From: Chloroflexota bacterium
GTDB lineage: Bacteria; Chloroflexota; Anaerolineae; Anaerolineales; Anaerolineaceae
Direction of reading: 5' to 3'
Assembly: GCA_004347695.1 (NCBI GenBank)
Contig: SLTK01000005.1
Location: 1 to 64,000, forward strand
DNA: 64,000 nt
The notes under the pieces were generated by a model. The model saw only the letters and a list, made by a program, of their open reading frames with translations. It was not told the origin of the DNA and did not search any database. Positions 11,753 through 20,169 of the stretch are shown one piece after another. The translations under genes and the position numbers were made by a program. Numbering within the stretch: position 1 is the stretch's first letter; each line of letters starts with the position of its first letter.

Positions 11753-11775
11753 CCCCGCCGAGAATTTCTCAGCGG
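11753..11775. other. Hairpin between ppdK and the response-regulator gene
   Basis: CCCGC-C-GAGA pairs with TCTC-A-GCGGG around an ATT loop (9 pairs, one C/A mismatch). It lies in the divergent intergenic region upstream of the ppdK promoter. It could be an operator or a transcript end; no T-run accompanies it. Confidence 0.35.
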
Positions 11776-11900
11776 GAAAACAATTGCCAATCGATCAGAA
11801 TGTGGACAACATCCGCCCGCTTTTGTAAACCAGTTGAAAGGAAAAAAACAAACCAGATGGTTGATAATTAAGCAGGATTAACCCTGGTTATGGAGATCAC

Positions 11901-12293
11901 ATGAAAGTATTGGTAATCGATGACGACCCGGCGATGACGGAACTATTGAAGATTCAACTTCAATCAGACCTCGTTGCGGTTGAAACTGCATATTCGGGCG
12001 AAGAAGGTATAAATATGGTACGCAAGACCAGCCCGGATATTATTATTTTGGATTTGCTGATGCCGGAAATGGACGGCTGGCAGACCTGTAAAAAGATTCG
12101 CGAGATTTGTCAAACTCCAATTTTGATTCTTTCAGCCCTGGATAATCCGGCTACCGTCGCGACTGCGCTCGATGCCGGCGCCGACGACTATTTGATCAAA
12201 CCTGTTTCTGCCAGCATTTTGAATGCGTATTTAGTTAATTTAACCCGGCGCAGCCGGGCGAAAACCGAAAAATTACGCACAATAACAATTTAA
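11901..12293 (+). CDS. Stand-alone response-regulator receiver protein
   Basis: 130-residue CheY-like receiver with no output domain. Acidic pocket D7-D9, phospho-acceptor D51 (DLLMPEMDGW), S78 and K100 (YLIKP) are all present, so phosphorylation by a histidine kinase is expected. The C-terminal tail after residue 105 is basic (LTRRSRAKTEK). No kinase is nearby. It diverges from ppdK across 265 bases. The role cannot be told from sequence: it may relay phosphate or regulate by protein contact. A GGAG site lies 5 bases before the ATG. Confidence 0.85.
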   Translation: MKVLVIDDDPAMTELLKIQLQSDLVAVETAYSGEEGINMVRKTSPDIIILDLLMPEMDGWQTCKKIREICQTPILILSALDNPATVATALDAGADDYLIKPVSASILNAYLVNLTRRSRAKTEKLRTITI

Positions 12294-12334
12294 GGATTAA
12301 TTCAGGCCATCCATTCTCCTGATTATAGTAAAAT

Positions 12335-12400
12335 TCACACAGGCTACAGCGAAATTGTCCGGACGGAATGCGGTCAAACAACCTGCTGCAGCCTGTGTGA
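12335..12400 (+). other. Long stem-loop in the leader of the zinc-ribbon gene
   Basis: TCACACAGGCT (12335-12345) is the exact reverse complement of AGCCTGTGTGA (12390-12400). The 44-base loop contains a small CAGC/GCTG extension and a GTCCGGAC palindrome. It lies 37 bases before the start of the next gene and 41 bases after the response regulator, so it may end the upstream transcript or fold in the 5' leader of the downstream one. Confidence 0.5.
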
Positions 12401-12436
12401 TTTCCAGCACCAATATCCACAAAAGGGAGAACCATC

Positions 12437-12733
12437 GTGCAGACTTGTTCCCGTTGTTTTACCCAATCTCCTGACCAGACGCAAACATGCCCATCCTGCG
12501 GCGCAAATCTAAAAGAATTCTCGACCACAGCGGTTGCAGTACAAAAACTGCGGGACAATCCACGTGTCGTCAATTTGCGTTTGGTCGTCTCCCACGACGC
12601 CTGCCCGGCGTGCCAGGCGGTAGAAGGCACATACACCAAGGATAAACTCCCCACCCTGCCGGTTGAAGGATGTTCGCACGCCAACGGCTGCCGTTGCTTT
12701 TTCGAACCGATGTTGGACGAAATTTATCCCTAA
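12437..12733 (+). CDS. Small zinc-ribbon protein with a phage-head-like Cys/His C-terminal motif
   Basis: 98 residues. The N-terminus is a zinc ribbon (CSRC near 4-7 and CPSC near 18-21). The C-terminal half reads HDACPACQ, then a short loop, then GCSHANGCRCFFEP. That order (CPxC, a Gly-rich loop, HxxGCRC) resembles the C-terminal metal-binding motif of phage Mu gpF/minor head proteins. Nothing else phage-like is nearby, so it appears to be a stand-alone cellular protein of unknown function. Start is GTG at 12437, preceded by AGGGAG at 8 bases. Ends just before a bidirectional terminator. Confidence 0.7.
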   Translation: MQTCSRCFTQSPDQTQTCPSCGANLKEFSTTAVAVQKLRDNPRVVNLRLVVSHDACPACQAVEGTYTKDKLPTLPVEGCSHANGCRCFFEPMLDEIYP

Positions 12734-12755
12734 ATTGACCCTGTCAGATTCGATC

Positions 12756-12785
12756 AAAAAAGGACGGTTTTAGCCCGTCCTTTTT
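12756..12785. terminator. Bidirectional intrinsic terminator
   Basis: A-run, GGACGG (12762-12767), 7-base loop, CCGTCC (12775-12780), T-run to 12785. It serves the zinc-ribbon gene (+) and the alpha/beta hydrolase gene (-). The sequence is almost the reverse complement of the terminator at 50302-50330. Confidence 0.9.
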
Positions 12786-12812
12786 GTTATATTCGGTATT
12801 GACCGCTTTGTT

Positions 12813-13589
12813 TTAGCCGCAACCTGCCACGTGGCAGATTAATTGGCGCAGCGCGCCGATCACTTCCCGGGGTGTTTCCAGCATGGGCATATGACCGGCT
12901 TCCGGGATTTCGACCAACCAGCCTTTGCTCAACATTTGCGCCAGGGTCACCGAGCGCTGCAGCGGTATGGTCTGGTCATTTCGTCCGGCAATCACCACTG
13001 TCGGTATAGAAATCATTGCCAGCCAGGGATTGGCATCGCTGCGATCAGCCATCCCTTTCAGAGCATTAACCAGGGAGGTCGTCCGGCATTTCATAATGCT
13101 TTCGTGCAACTGCTGCTGAATGTCAACGTTCTGGGTAAGTTTGGCAGGCATGCCGTCAGCAATGTAGCGCACACCGCGCCGCTTGGTTTCACGGGCAGTG
13201 ACCAGCCGCGCCTGGCGGCGTTCGGGGGTATCGGCGTCAGCTTGAGTGGCAACCAGTCCCAGCCCGGACAGCCGGTTGGGGTAGGCATGCGCAAAGGCCA
13301 GCGCGACATAACCCGCCATGGAATGCCCAACCAATACAACCTTTTCGAGTTTCAAGCGGTCGATCAGCGCCAGCAAATCTTCTGCCAGCAGCCGCATGGA
13401 AAAAACCTCGTTCGAATCAGGCGAATCGCCAAAGCCGCGTAAATCAGGCATGATTACGCGGGCCTCATCCTTCAAGCCTTCCGCTACCTGACGCCAGATC
13501 GTTCGGTCCAGGGGAAAGCCGTGCACCAATAAAACAGGCGTTCCCTGACCGATTTCCTCATAAGCCAGCTCAACCGATTTAATGTTCAT
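12813..13589 (-). CDS. Alpha/beta hydrolase
   Basis: 258-residue cytosolic alpha/beta-fold hydrolase. Oxyanion-loop motif HGFPLD (23-28), nucleophile S90 in GHSMAG, acid D205 in GRNDQ and base H233 in AGHMPMLE form a complete triad. Sequence is of the broad esterase/haloperoxidase/BioH-like class; the substrate cannot be predicted. It is 12 bases downstream of the CCA-adding enzyme gene and the last gene of the tdk-hpt-cca unit. AAAGGGA ribosome site. Confidence 0.85.
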   Translation of the reverse strand: MNIKSVELAYEEIGQGTPVLLVHGFPLDRTIWRQVAEGLKDEARVIMPDLRGFGDSPDSNEVFSMRLLAEDLLALIDRLKLEKVVLVGHSMAGYVALAFAHAYPNRLSGLGLVATQADADTPERRQARLVTARETKRRGVRYIADGMPAKLTQNVDIQQQLHESIMKCRTTSLVNALKGMADRSDANPWLAMISIPTVVIAGRNDQTIPLQRSVTLAQMLSKGWLVEIPEAGHMPMLETPREVIGALRQLICHVAGCG

Positions 13590-13601
13590 CGATCGTCCCT
13601 T

Positions 13602-15113
13602 TTATCCCTCTTGGTTAATAGCCATCCGTCCACGGGCAAAATCAAGCGCTTCCGCGCGTGTGGTAATCTGACCGGTTGCTTGAGCTTCGCGGATCTCCTC
13701 CAGCAGGGTCCCGACCAATGGACCCGGCTTCAGCTCGAGCGATTGCATCAAGTCTCTACCATCGATCAAACGCTTAGGTTGTAATATCTGTTCCCGGCGG
13801 TCAAACCAGGCATCGAGTAGCTGGCGGCACACGTGTAATTCCCGCTGCCATTCGTCTGAGGTAATTGTAACACCATACGTTGCCAGTTTATCCGCCAGAG
13901 AAAACAGCACCAGGTCAATCCCCACCTCGTCAAGATCGCGAAAATAGCGGTACAAGGCTTTGCGGCTGATGGATTCGCCGGTGGCATGGGCCAGGTGATG
14001 AATACGCATATGGTGGCGGATGAGACTGGTCAGGCGATCAACCTCAGTAACCGATAATGCCAGCATCTTGAAACGTTTACTCGCAGTTTCAGCGCCACGA
14101 GTCTCATGGTCAAAGAAACGCACGCGGCCGTCAGGGTCGACGCTGCGAACCGCCGGTTTGCCGATGTCATGAAACAGGCCAGCCAACAGCAGCAGACCGC
14201 GCAGGGTCCGGTCGGGGTTTAGTAAGGCGCCAAAATGAGCTACCAGTTGCTCGCGGTAACGTCCGAGCTTCATCACTGCCAGACCGGTCACCATACTGGC
14301 GCCTTTTTCCTCCTGGTACGGCTCTACCAGCACAGAGTAAAGAGTCTCCAGCTCTGAAATAAATGCCAGAGTGTGGTCGAATACATCATATATGTGCGGA
14401 GCGGATTGCCCAACTCCTTTCAGGCTTTCCAGTTCTGGCAGCAGCGATTGGAATACCCCCAGCATAAAACCGGTACGCAGCCCGACCACTGCCCGGGGAC
14501 CATCCAGGATACGGAATAATTCATCTCTCTGGCGTTCGACTGAAACGCGTTCCAACTCGGGGACAACCTTTTTGAGCCCCTGGATTGTATCCGGCGTTAT
14601 GCGCAGCCCAAATTCTGCTGCCAGGCGTACCGCCCGCAAGGCGCGCAAAGGATCATCCTCGAATGATTCGGGGCTGCACATGCGTAAGCGGCGGTCGATG
14701 ATGTCCTGCGCGCCATTGAGCGGGTCGATCAATCTATCCGATGTATGAAGGTCGATGGCGATTGCGTTGATTGTAAAGTCGCGCGCACGGAGGTCTTGCT
14801 CGATGCCGCTGCCGCGCAGCACAGAAAAATCAAGCATCCAGCGCCGTCCGCCATCTGCATGGTAGATGAGCCTGGCGGTCTGCCTCCCCGCATCCATTAC
14901 ATAAAAAGCCGCCCCGATCTGGTCGGCCGTTTTTCGGGCTAGCTGCAACCCATCGCCGGTAACCGCAAAATCCAGGTCATGCCCTGGACGCTGCAACAAG
15001 CTGTCGCGGATGGCACCGCCGACCAGATACACCTTTTGCTTTTCACCGGCCAGCCCGCGCAGGATCTCTAAAATCGGTACCCCAGGGAGGATGTGTTCAA
15101 GCGTGTTGATCAT
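13602..15113 (-). CDS. cca: tRNA nucleotidyltransferase / poly(A) polymerase family protein with HD domain
   Basis: Class II nucleotidyltransferase of 503 residues that adds or repairs the CCA end of tRNA. Visible: VGGAIRD motif (about 31-37) followed by the metal-binding HDLDFAVTG, the ARDFTINA motif, an RNA-binding/neck region, and a C-terminal HD phosphohydrolase domain (LFHDIGKP, then RHHMRIHHLAH). The HD domain suggests 2',3'-cyclic phosphatase or phosphodiesterase activity as in E. coli Cca. Whether it adds CC, A or all three bases cannot be told. It starts inside the end of hpt (17-base overlap). Confidence 0.88.
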   Translation of the reverse strand: MINTLEHILPGVPILEILRGLAGEKQKVYLVGGAIRDSLLQRPGHDLDFAVTGDGLQLARKTADQIGAAFYVMDAGRQTARLIYHADGGRRWMLDFSVLRGSGIEQDLRARDFTINAIAIDLHTSDRLIDPLNGAQDIIDRRLRMCSPESFEDDPLRALRAVRLAAEFGLRITPDTIQGLKKVVPELERVSVERQRDELFRILDGPRAVVGLRTGFMLGVFQSLLPELESLKGVGQSAPHIYDVFDHTLAFISELETLYSVLVEPYQEEKGASMVTGLAVMKLGRYREQLVAHFGALLNPDRTLRGLLLLAGLFHDIGKPAVRSVDPDGRVRFFDHETRGAETASKRFKMLALSVTEVDRLTSLIRHHMRIHHLAHATGESISRKALYRYFRDLDEVGIDLVLFSLADKLATYGVTITSDEWQRELHVCRQLLDAWFDRREQILQPKRLIDGRDLMQSLELKPGPLVGTLLEEIREAQATGQITTRAEALDFARGRMAINQEG

Positions 15114-15681
15114 CGCCTTTTTTCAAGCTTTGCCGGTATTTTTGCTCGTTCACCACCCCCACGAATGGCAGGTTGCGGTACAACTCGTCCAGATCCAACC
15201 CGTAGCCAAAAACGAATTTATTCGGAATTTGGAACCCGACATAGCGCACCGGCACGTACACCTCGCGCCGTTCGGTCTTATCCAGCAGTGTGCAGACATT
15301 TAACGTACGTGGTTTACGGGCTGCCAGCAAGTCGAGCACTGAAGACAAAGTATGGCCTGAATCGATGATGTCCTCCACCAAAATAACATCTTTGTCATGA
15401 ATGTTCAGGTTCAAATCAAGGGTAATGCGCACCTGCCCGGTGGTGGCTCGGCTGCCGGCTCCATAGGATGACACTGCCATAAACTCGACAGCGTGTGGAA
15501 CCGATATCCGGCGCATCAGGTCGGTCAGGAACATCACGCCGCCGCGCAAGATGCAAATCAGTACCAATTGGTCAGAATGCTGAAAATCCTCGCTGATTTT
15601 TGCGCCCAATTCAGCGATCCGCTGCTGCAGTAAATCTTCGGGAACCAGCACATCTTCTAGAAAATCATGATAATCCAGCAT
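15097..15681 (-). CDS. hpt: Hypoxanthine phosphoribosyltransferase
   Basis: Purine salvage: hypoxanthine or guanine + PRPP to IMP or GMP. 194 residues with the PRPP-binding signature VILVEDIIDSGHTL, the flexible-loop SSYGAGS, and the C-terminal purine-recognition segment (KFVFGYGLDLDE). Located 14 bases after tdk and overlapping cca, in a nucleotide-salvage/tRNA-repair operon. GGGAGG ribosome site. It complements the purine island at 29-48 kb by providing the salvage branch. Confidence 0.94.
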   Translation of the reverse strand: MLDYHDFLEDVLVPEDLLQQRIAELGAKISEDFQHSDQLVLICILRGGVMFLTDLMRRISVPHAVEFMAVSSYGAGSRATTGQVRITLDLNLNIHDKDVILVEDIIDSGHTLSSVLDLLAARKPRTLNVCTLLDKTERREVYVPVRYVGFQIPNKFVFGYGLDLDELYRNLPFVGVVNEQKYRQSLKKGDDQHA

Positions 15682-15695
15682 CCTGCCTCCCAGAT

Positions 15696-16268
15696 TTAAC
15701 TGCGCGGAACTTCGTGATGTTTGCGGCAGCGAGCTTCGTACATTTCCGATGCGCCAACAATAATAATTGGATCATCATAACGCGCCGGTTTGCCATTGAC
15801 CAGGCGCTGGGTGCGCGCTGCCGGTTCGCCGCACACCATGCAAATTGCCTGTAATTTTTCTACATGCTCGGCAATGGACATGAGCGCCGGCATGCAGCCA
15901 AACGGTTCGCCACGGAAATCGGTATCCAACCCGGCAACAATGACGCGCGTGTCGCGATCTGCAAGCTGTTGAACGATTTCAATGACTTTGTCTTCGAAGA
16001 ACTGCGCCTCGTCGATAGCTACCACGGTAGTATCTTTGTCAAGATGGTTATACAAGTCTTCCACATGCTCGATTGGGATCGCATCGAATGCTGTGCCGGC
16101 ATGCGAAGTGACCTTTTCGACCTGGTAACGGTCATCGATGACCGGCTTGAACACCTGCACCTTCTGTTTGGCGATGGTCGCCCGGCGCAACCGCCGGATC
16201 ATTTCGTCGGTTTTGCCGCTGAACATGGACCCAGTGATCACTTCAACCGATCCGCTATGGTGCTTCAT
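15696..16268 (-). CDS. tdk: Thymidine kinase
   Basis: 190-residue type II thymidine kinase (thymidine + ATP to dTMP). P-loop GSMFSGKT (13-20), Walker B-like DEAQFFE, a zinc site built from CMVC and the C-terminal CRKHHEV, and the lasso-loop region between them. First gene of the tdk-hpt-cca-hydrolase unit. Confidence 0.95.
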   Translation of the reverse strand: MKHHSGSVEVITGSMFSGKTDEMIRRLRRATIAKQKVQVFKPVIDDRYQVEKVTSHAGTAFDAIPIEHVEDLYNHLDKDTTVVAIDEAQFFEDKVIEIVQQLADRDTRVIVAGLDTDFRGEPFGCMPALMSIAEHVEKLQAICMVCGEPAARTQRLVNGKPARYDDPIIIVGASEMYEARCRKHHEVPRS

Positions 16269-16505
16269 TTAGCCCTCATTCGCTGGAAAGATGTTTCGAT
16301 TTTACCGCATCTTGCGCTGCCCTGCAGCGGGTTGGTTGGTTTTGTTTGGTGACATCCATGAATGTTAATAACTGGCTGTCATCGAGTGCAGAACACGGCG
16401 ATCAGCACCGTTCGACCCGGGTGCAGCATCTGAATCCAGGCGGTTATGGCTTAGCGCAGCTTGCGTCCCCGCTGCGTTTTGTTGCAATGAAATCTATTTT
16501 TAAAC
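16269..16505. other. Intergenic region upstream of tdk, no gene seen
   Basis: Between the tdk start and the rpmE terminator. It must hold the tdk promoter, but no convincing -35/-10 pair was found and no folded element stands out. Confidence 0.5.
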
Positions 16506-16534
16506 AAAAAACAGACGCTCGGCGCCTGTTTTTT
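16506..16534 (-). terminator. Terminator of the rplU-rpmA-rpmE operon
   Basis: AAAAAACAG-A-CGC (16506-16518) pairs with GCG-C-CTGTTTTTT around TCG, with one A/C mismatch. It is 17 bases beyond the rpmE stop, and its A-run becomes the T-run on the minus strand. Confidence 0.85.
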
Positions 16535-16551
16535 GTTGAATGCTTTGGGTA

Positions 16552-17028
16552 TTAGACTGCGACGTCTTCAGCGGCAGCGGGCAGAGCGTAGCCCAACTGA
16601 CGCAAACGTTTTTTCAGGTCGATCAGAGATTTGCGGCCAAAACCGTCAACCTCGAGCAGCGCAGCTTCGCCGCCTTCCAACTTTTCAATGAGCTGACCAA
16701 CATTGGTCAAACCGGCTTTTGCCAGGGCATCGGTCGGGCGGGCGCCCAGGCCGAGCTCAGCAATGGGGCGGGTCGGAGAAGTGCGAACGGTTTCGCGAGC
16801 TTTGGTGGTTTCGACATAGTCCTGACGAGCCTGCAACCGTTTGTAGAAGCGGTCCACCTGACCTTCGATGTCGAGGATACGCTGTTGCTGCCCGGTGAAA
16901 AATGGATGGCAATTGGAGCAAACCTCGGTATGAATTTCTTTGCGGGTTGAACCGGTTTTCCAGGTGTTGCCGCACGCGCAAGTCACGACTGCATCTGGAT
17001 AATATGTCGGATGAATATTTTGCTTCAT
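16552..17028 (-). CDS. rpmE: Ribosomal protein L31 fused to an RNA polymerase alpha-CTD-like domain
   Basis: 158 residues against about 70 for ordinary L31. Residues 1-70 are a full zinc-type L31 (NIHPTYY, C17, C19, C37, C40, HPFFTG, VDRFYKR). After a short linker (71-85), residues 86-150 match the C-terminal domain of RNA polymerase alpha: RPIAELGLGARPTDALAKAG, TNVGQLIE, GFGRKSLIDLKKRL. The E. coli DNA-contact residues R265, G296, K298 and S299 correspond to R97, G131, K133 and S134; N268 is D100. Third gene of the L21-L27-L31 operon. The family match is seen directly; any DNA- or factor-binding role is inferred. The same fold (paired HhH) occurs in other proteins, but the similarity spans the whole CTD. 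Confidence 0.9.
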   Translation of the reverse strand: MKQNIHPTYYPDAVVTCACGNTWKTGSTRKEIHTEVCSNCHPFFTGQQQRILDIEGQVDRFYKRLQARQDYVETTKARETVRTSPTRPIAELGLGARPTDALAKAGLTNVGQLIEKLEGGEAALLEVDGFGRKSLIDLKKRLRQLGYALPAAAEDVAV

Positions 17029-17111
17029 TTCTAAATTTACCTTTTTTCCTTAGGATTCCTTTGCTTCCGGTCGGCGCTAAATCGGCCGGCGGTGCTTGGA
17101 CCTAACATTCT

Positions 17112-17399
17112 CTAGGCAGATGCCTCAGCGGATGCCACGGCGGTTGCCTCTGGCACTACACTGACCAGTTTACGGCCATTGGGTAAGGTTTCAAAGACAA
17201 CTACGCCGTTCGCGGTTGCGAACAGGGTATCATCTTTACCGACACCGACATTTAAGCCGGGCTTGATATGGGTGCCGCGCTGGCGCACGAGAATGTTACC
17301 GGAAAGAACAACCTGGCCTGCGTAGCGTTTTACGCCCAGGCGCTGAGCGTTGCTATCGCGGCCATTACGACTGGAACCACCACCTTTTTTATGTGCCAT
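17112..17399 (-). CDS. rpmA: Ribosomal protein L27
   Basis: 95-residue bacterial L27 of the peptidyl-transferase region. The N-terminus is [16 protein letters not shown], without the cleavable extension of Firmicutes, followed by the canonical [14 protein letters not shown] segment. It lies 3 bases downstream of rplU, in the usual L21-L27 order. GGAG ribosome site before the ATG. Confidence 0.97.
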   Translation of the reverse strand: MAHKKGGGSSRNGRDSNAQRLGVKRYAGQVVLSGNILVRQRGTHIKPGLNVGVGKDDTLFATANGVVVFETLPNGRKLVSVVPEATAVASAEASA

Positions 17400-17402
17400 T
17401 TC

Positions 17403-17720
17403 TTACTCCACTGCAATAGTTTCGATCTTAAGGCGGGTGTACTGCTGGCGATGACCAGTCTTGACACGGTAGTGCTTCTTCGAGCGGTAGTTGAAAATGG
17501 TCAGTTTAGGACCTTTTACATGATCTTCTACCGTCGTTCGAACTTTGACGCCTTTGATGGTGGGGGTTCCCACCTGCACACTTCCGTCCTCGACAAGTAA
17601 GAGGACAGAGTCCAACATAACCTGCGAGCCCACAGTATCCTGCAGGCGATCCACCTCGATGGTGGACCCTTCGACGGCGCGGTATTGCTTGCCGCCAGCT
17701 TCAACGATCGCGTACTTCAT
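17403..17720 (-). CDS. rplU: Ribosomal protein L21
   Basis: 105-residue L21 starting MKYAIVEAGGKQYR, binding 23S rRNA in the large subunit. The ATG at 17720 is preferred over a TTG nine bases upstream, because a GGAG lies about 10 bases before the ATG and the family starts at this point. First gene of rplU-rpmA-rpmE. Its leader of about 115 nt could hold an autoregulatory site. Confidence 0.95.
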   Translation of the reverse strand: MKYAIVEAGGKQYRAVEGSTIEVDRLQDTVGSQVMLDSVLLLVEDGSVQVGTPTIKGVKVRTTVEDHVKGPKLTIFNYRSKKHYRVKTGHRQQYTRLKIETIAVE

Positions 17721-17841
17721 AAGCTCCAATCTCCAATCTTCACTTCACCACACATCCCGCGGCCATTCCGCCGGTGTGCGGGGAAGTTGGGGATACAAAC
17801 CCTTGCCCCAGCCAATTTGCGCCGGGGCGACAGCGGAAGGT

Positions 17842-17870
17842 ATTATACAGCCTGTCAACCATTTCGTCAA
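17842..17870 (-). promoter_or_regulatory. Promoter of the rplU-rpmA-rpmE operon
   Basis: Minus strand: TTGACG (17870-17865), 17 bases, TATAAT (17847-17842). The predicted start near 17835 leaves a leader of about 115 nt, unusually long for a simple initiation region. Confidence 0.8.
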
Positions 17871-17971
17871 TTACGAGTTTGAGCGCTATAAGCATCACAA
17901 CACCGTCCCAGAAAGCATTCAGCGCTTCATCCCGCATTATGAAACGCGCGATCGAGGCGCACAGCGCCCGA

Positions 17972-19276
17972 TTATGAAGCTGAGACCATATCCTCCAGCA
18001 TTCGCGTCGTCAGGGATTTGGGACGCTCGATGGGCTTTCCCAGAGCGCGCGCCCAGACAGCATGCGAGGTCAACCCAAGGATACGGCCAATGCCGAACAG
18101 GACGGTATAGAATTCGTATTCCCGAACGCCGTAGTGATATTGCATTACACCATTGATTGCGTCCACGTTTGGCAGTGGATTCTTAACCTTGCCGTTTTTC
18201 ATCAGGATTGGCGGCAGACATTCATAGACCAGCGAAACGAGCTTGAACAATTCGTCGTCAGGCATGTGCGCCTTGCCAAATTCCAGTTGTGCAGTAAAAC
18301 GCGGATCCGTCACCCTGAGAACGGCATGTCCGTAACCGGGAATCACTTTATTACTATTGAGATAGTCCAAAAGGTATTTTTCAAGCTGCGGTCGGGTGGG
18401 TAAGCCATGGAAGGCAGCTTGCAGTTCCAGCAGCCATTTCAGGCATTCCTGGTTGGCCAGACCATGCAGCGGGCCGGCCAGACCGTTGATGCCAGCGGAG
18501 CTGGCGTAATACACATCCGAGAGTGCTGACCCGACCAGGTGGGAGGCATGCGCGCTGACATTTCCGCTTTCATGATCGGAATGCAGGATGAAAAACAGGC
18601 GCGCCAGGTCCTGGTACTCTTTATCCTCGCCTTTGCCGATCATATGAGCAAAATTTGCGCCCCAATCCACCGATGGGTCAGGCGGGATGATTTCACCCTG
18701 GCGGAATTTAAGGTTATAGATAAATGCGCCGATAACCGGCAAACGGGCGGTCAGGTTCAGGCTGTCTTCCAGATAGTATTTCCAATAATCGGTTTTTGGA
18801 ACGCCTTCATCATACTTTTTAGTAAACACAGACTCGTTTTGCTGCGCCAGGAGAGCGATGGAAAACATCGCCATGGGGTGAGCATCCGTTGGCAACCGGC
18901 GAATGACATCAAAAACATAATCCGGAACACGGTTGCGCTGATTCCATTCGTTCTCTACTTCGAGAGCGTCTTTCAGGGTAGGCATTTTATTTGTCATAAG
19001 CAGATAATACAGCCCACCGACCAGCGGAATTTCGGTGCCATTCAAGCGGGGCAAGGCATCGATGATTTCGGGAATGGTGTACCCGCGCAGGCGAATGCCT
19101 TCATGCGGATCAACGTAAGAAATATCACTCACGTTGATGGCCACCCCACGAATGCCGGTGTATAGCTGCTCGACGGTAATTTCGCTCACCTTATACGAAC
19201 CGTGTTCTTCTTTCAGGCTGGCGATGCGTTCGCGCCAACCAGCCATTTGCGATGATATCCGGTCAAACATTTCCAT
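17972..19276 (-). CDS. gltA: Citrate synthase
   Basis: Condenses acetyl-CoA and oxaloacetate to citrate. The 434-residue protein belongs to the eukaryote-like citrate synthase group. It carries the catalytic His region HSDHESGNVSAH, the second His region GPLHGLANQE, the IPGYGHAVLRVTDPR loop, and the catalytic Asp region NVDAINGV. The start at 19276 is chosen over one 13 codons upstream because GGAGACACCGCA gives it a good ribosome site. It stands alone between the amino-acid ABC genes and the L21 operon. A Re-type or 2-methylcitrate synthase is less likely. Confidence 0.92.
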   Translation of the reverse strand: MEMFDRISSQMAGWRERIASLKEEHGSYKVSEITVEQLYTGIRGVAINVSDISYVDPHEGIRLRGYTIPEIIDALPRLNGTEIPLVGGLYYLLMTNKMPTLKDALEVENEWNQRNRVPDYVFDVIRRLPTDAHPMAMFSIALLAQQNESVFTKKYDEGVPKTDYWKYYLEDSLNLTARLPVIGAFIYNLKFRQGEIIPPDPSVDWGANFAHMIGKGEDKEYQDLARLFFILHSDHESGNVSAHASHLVGSALSDVYYASSAGINGLAGPLHGLANQECLKWLLELQAAFHGLPTRPQLEKYLLDYLNSNKVIPGYGHAVLRVTDPRFTAQLEFGKAHMPDDELFKLVSLVYECLPPILMKNGKVKNPLPNVDAINGVMQYHYGVREYEFYTVLFGIGRILGLTSHAVWARALGKPIERPKSLTTRMLEDMVSAS

Positions 19277-19422
19277 TGCGGTGTCTCCTCTGTGTGCGGC
19301 ATATATGTGCGGCATTTACGGGCGTTCAGTTCAGTCCGGCTCAGCCATTTTCCAGCAACCTGCTGCAATCCGATAAATACATTCCACTTCTGCGTCCTGA
19401 TACCTGCATATTGCTCCGATCT

Positions 19423-20169
19423 CTATTTATTCAAGATTTGGGAAAGAAACAACTGAGACCGTTCGCTTTGGGGATTCGTAAAGAATGCCTCCGGAGCGGC
19501 CTGTTCGACAACTTTTCCACGATCCATAAAGACAACTTCGTTGGCTGCGCGCCGCGCGAATCCCATTTCGTGGGTGACGACGACCATGGTGATGCCATCT
19601 TCCACCAGATCGAGCATCACATCCAGCACTTCTTTGATCATCTCGGGGTCCAGCGCACTGGTAGGCTCATCGAAGAGCATGATTTTGGGATTCATGGCCA
19701 GTGCGCGGGCAATGGCCACACGCTGCTGCTGCCCGCCCGAAAGTTGGAATGGGAAGTCATCTTTCTTTCGCAGGATCCTGACGCGATCAAGCTGTTGCCT
19801 GGCGATTTCAATGGCCTCGGCTTTGGTACGGCGGCGCACGATTTGCTGCGCCAAAGTGATATTTTCCAACACCGTCAAATGCGGATACAAATTAAAGTGT
19901 TGAAAGACCATGCCAATTTCGGCGCGGATGCGGTTCAGTTGCGTCTGATCACGGGTGAGTTTTTCGCCATCGACCCAGATCTCTCCGGCAGTCTCGATTT
20001 CCAGGTGATTGATGCAGCGCAGCAGCGTCGATTTCCCGGAACCGGATGGCCCGATGATCACCATCACTTTGCCCCGCCCAATGCTCAGCGTGACGCCATT
20101 AACAGCCTCGATTGTGCCAAAACTTTTGTGGAGATCTCGCATAAAGATCATGGCATCCGGATTATTCAT
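19423..20169 (-). CDS. Polar amino-acid ABC transporter, ATP-binding protein (GlnQ type)
   Basis: 248-residue ABC ATPase on the cytoplasmic face. Walker [11 protein letters not shown]-loop [12 protein letters not shown], signature LSGGQQQR, Walker [15 protein letters not shown] and switch His in [10 protein letters not shown] are all intact. Typical of the PAAT family (glutamine, arginine, glutamate). Last gene of the binding protein-permease-ATPase operon; overlaps the permease stop by 8 bases. Confidence 0.93.
   Translation of the reverse strand: MNNPDAMIFMRDLHKSFGTIEAVNGVTLSIGRGKVMVIIGPSGSGKSTLLRCINHLEIETAGEIWVDGEKLTRDQTQLNRIRAEIGMVFQHFNLYPHLTVLENITLAQQIVRRRTKAEAIEIARQQLDRVRILRKKDDFPFQLSGGQQQRVAIARALAMNPKIMLFDEPTSALDPEMIKEVLDVMLDLVEDGITMVVVTHEMGFARRAANEVVFMDRGKVVEQAAPEAFFTNPQSERSQLFLSQILNK

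Noticed and set aside
11739-11828. 29-codon plus-strand frame with an AAGGAG ahead of it
   Set aside because: It lies exactly over the ppdK promoter elements and a hairpin; the product has no recognisable features. Chance frame is more likely.
12235-12684. 149-residue minus-strand frame across the response regulator and zinc-ribbon genes
   Set aside because: Antisense to two well-supported plus-strand genes and to their leader; composition is atypical.
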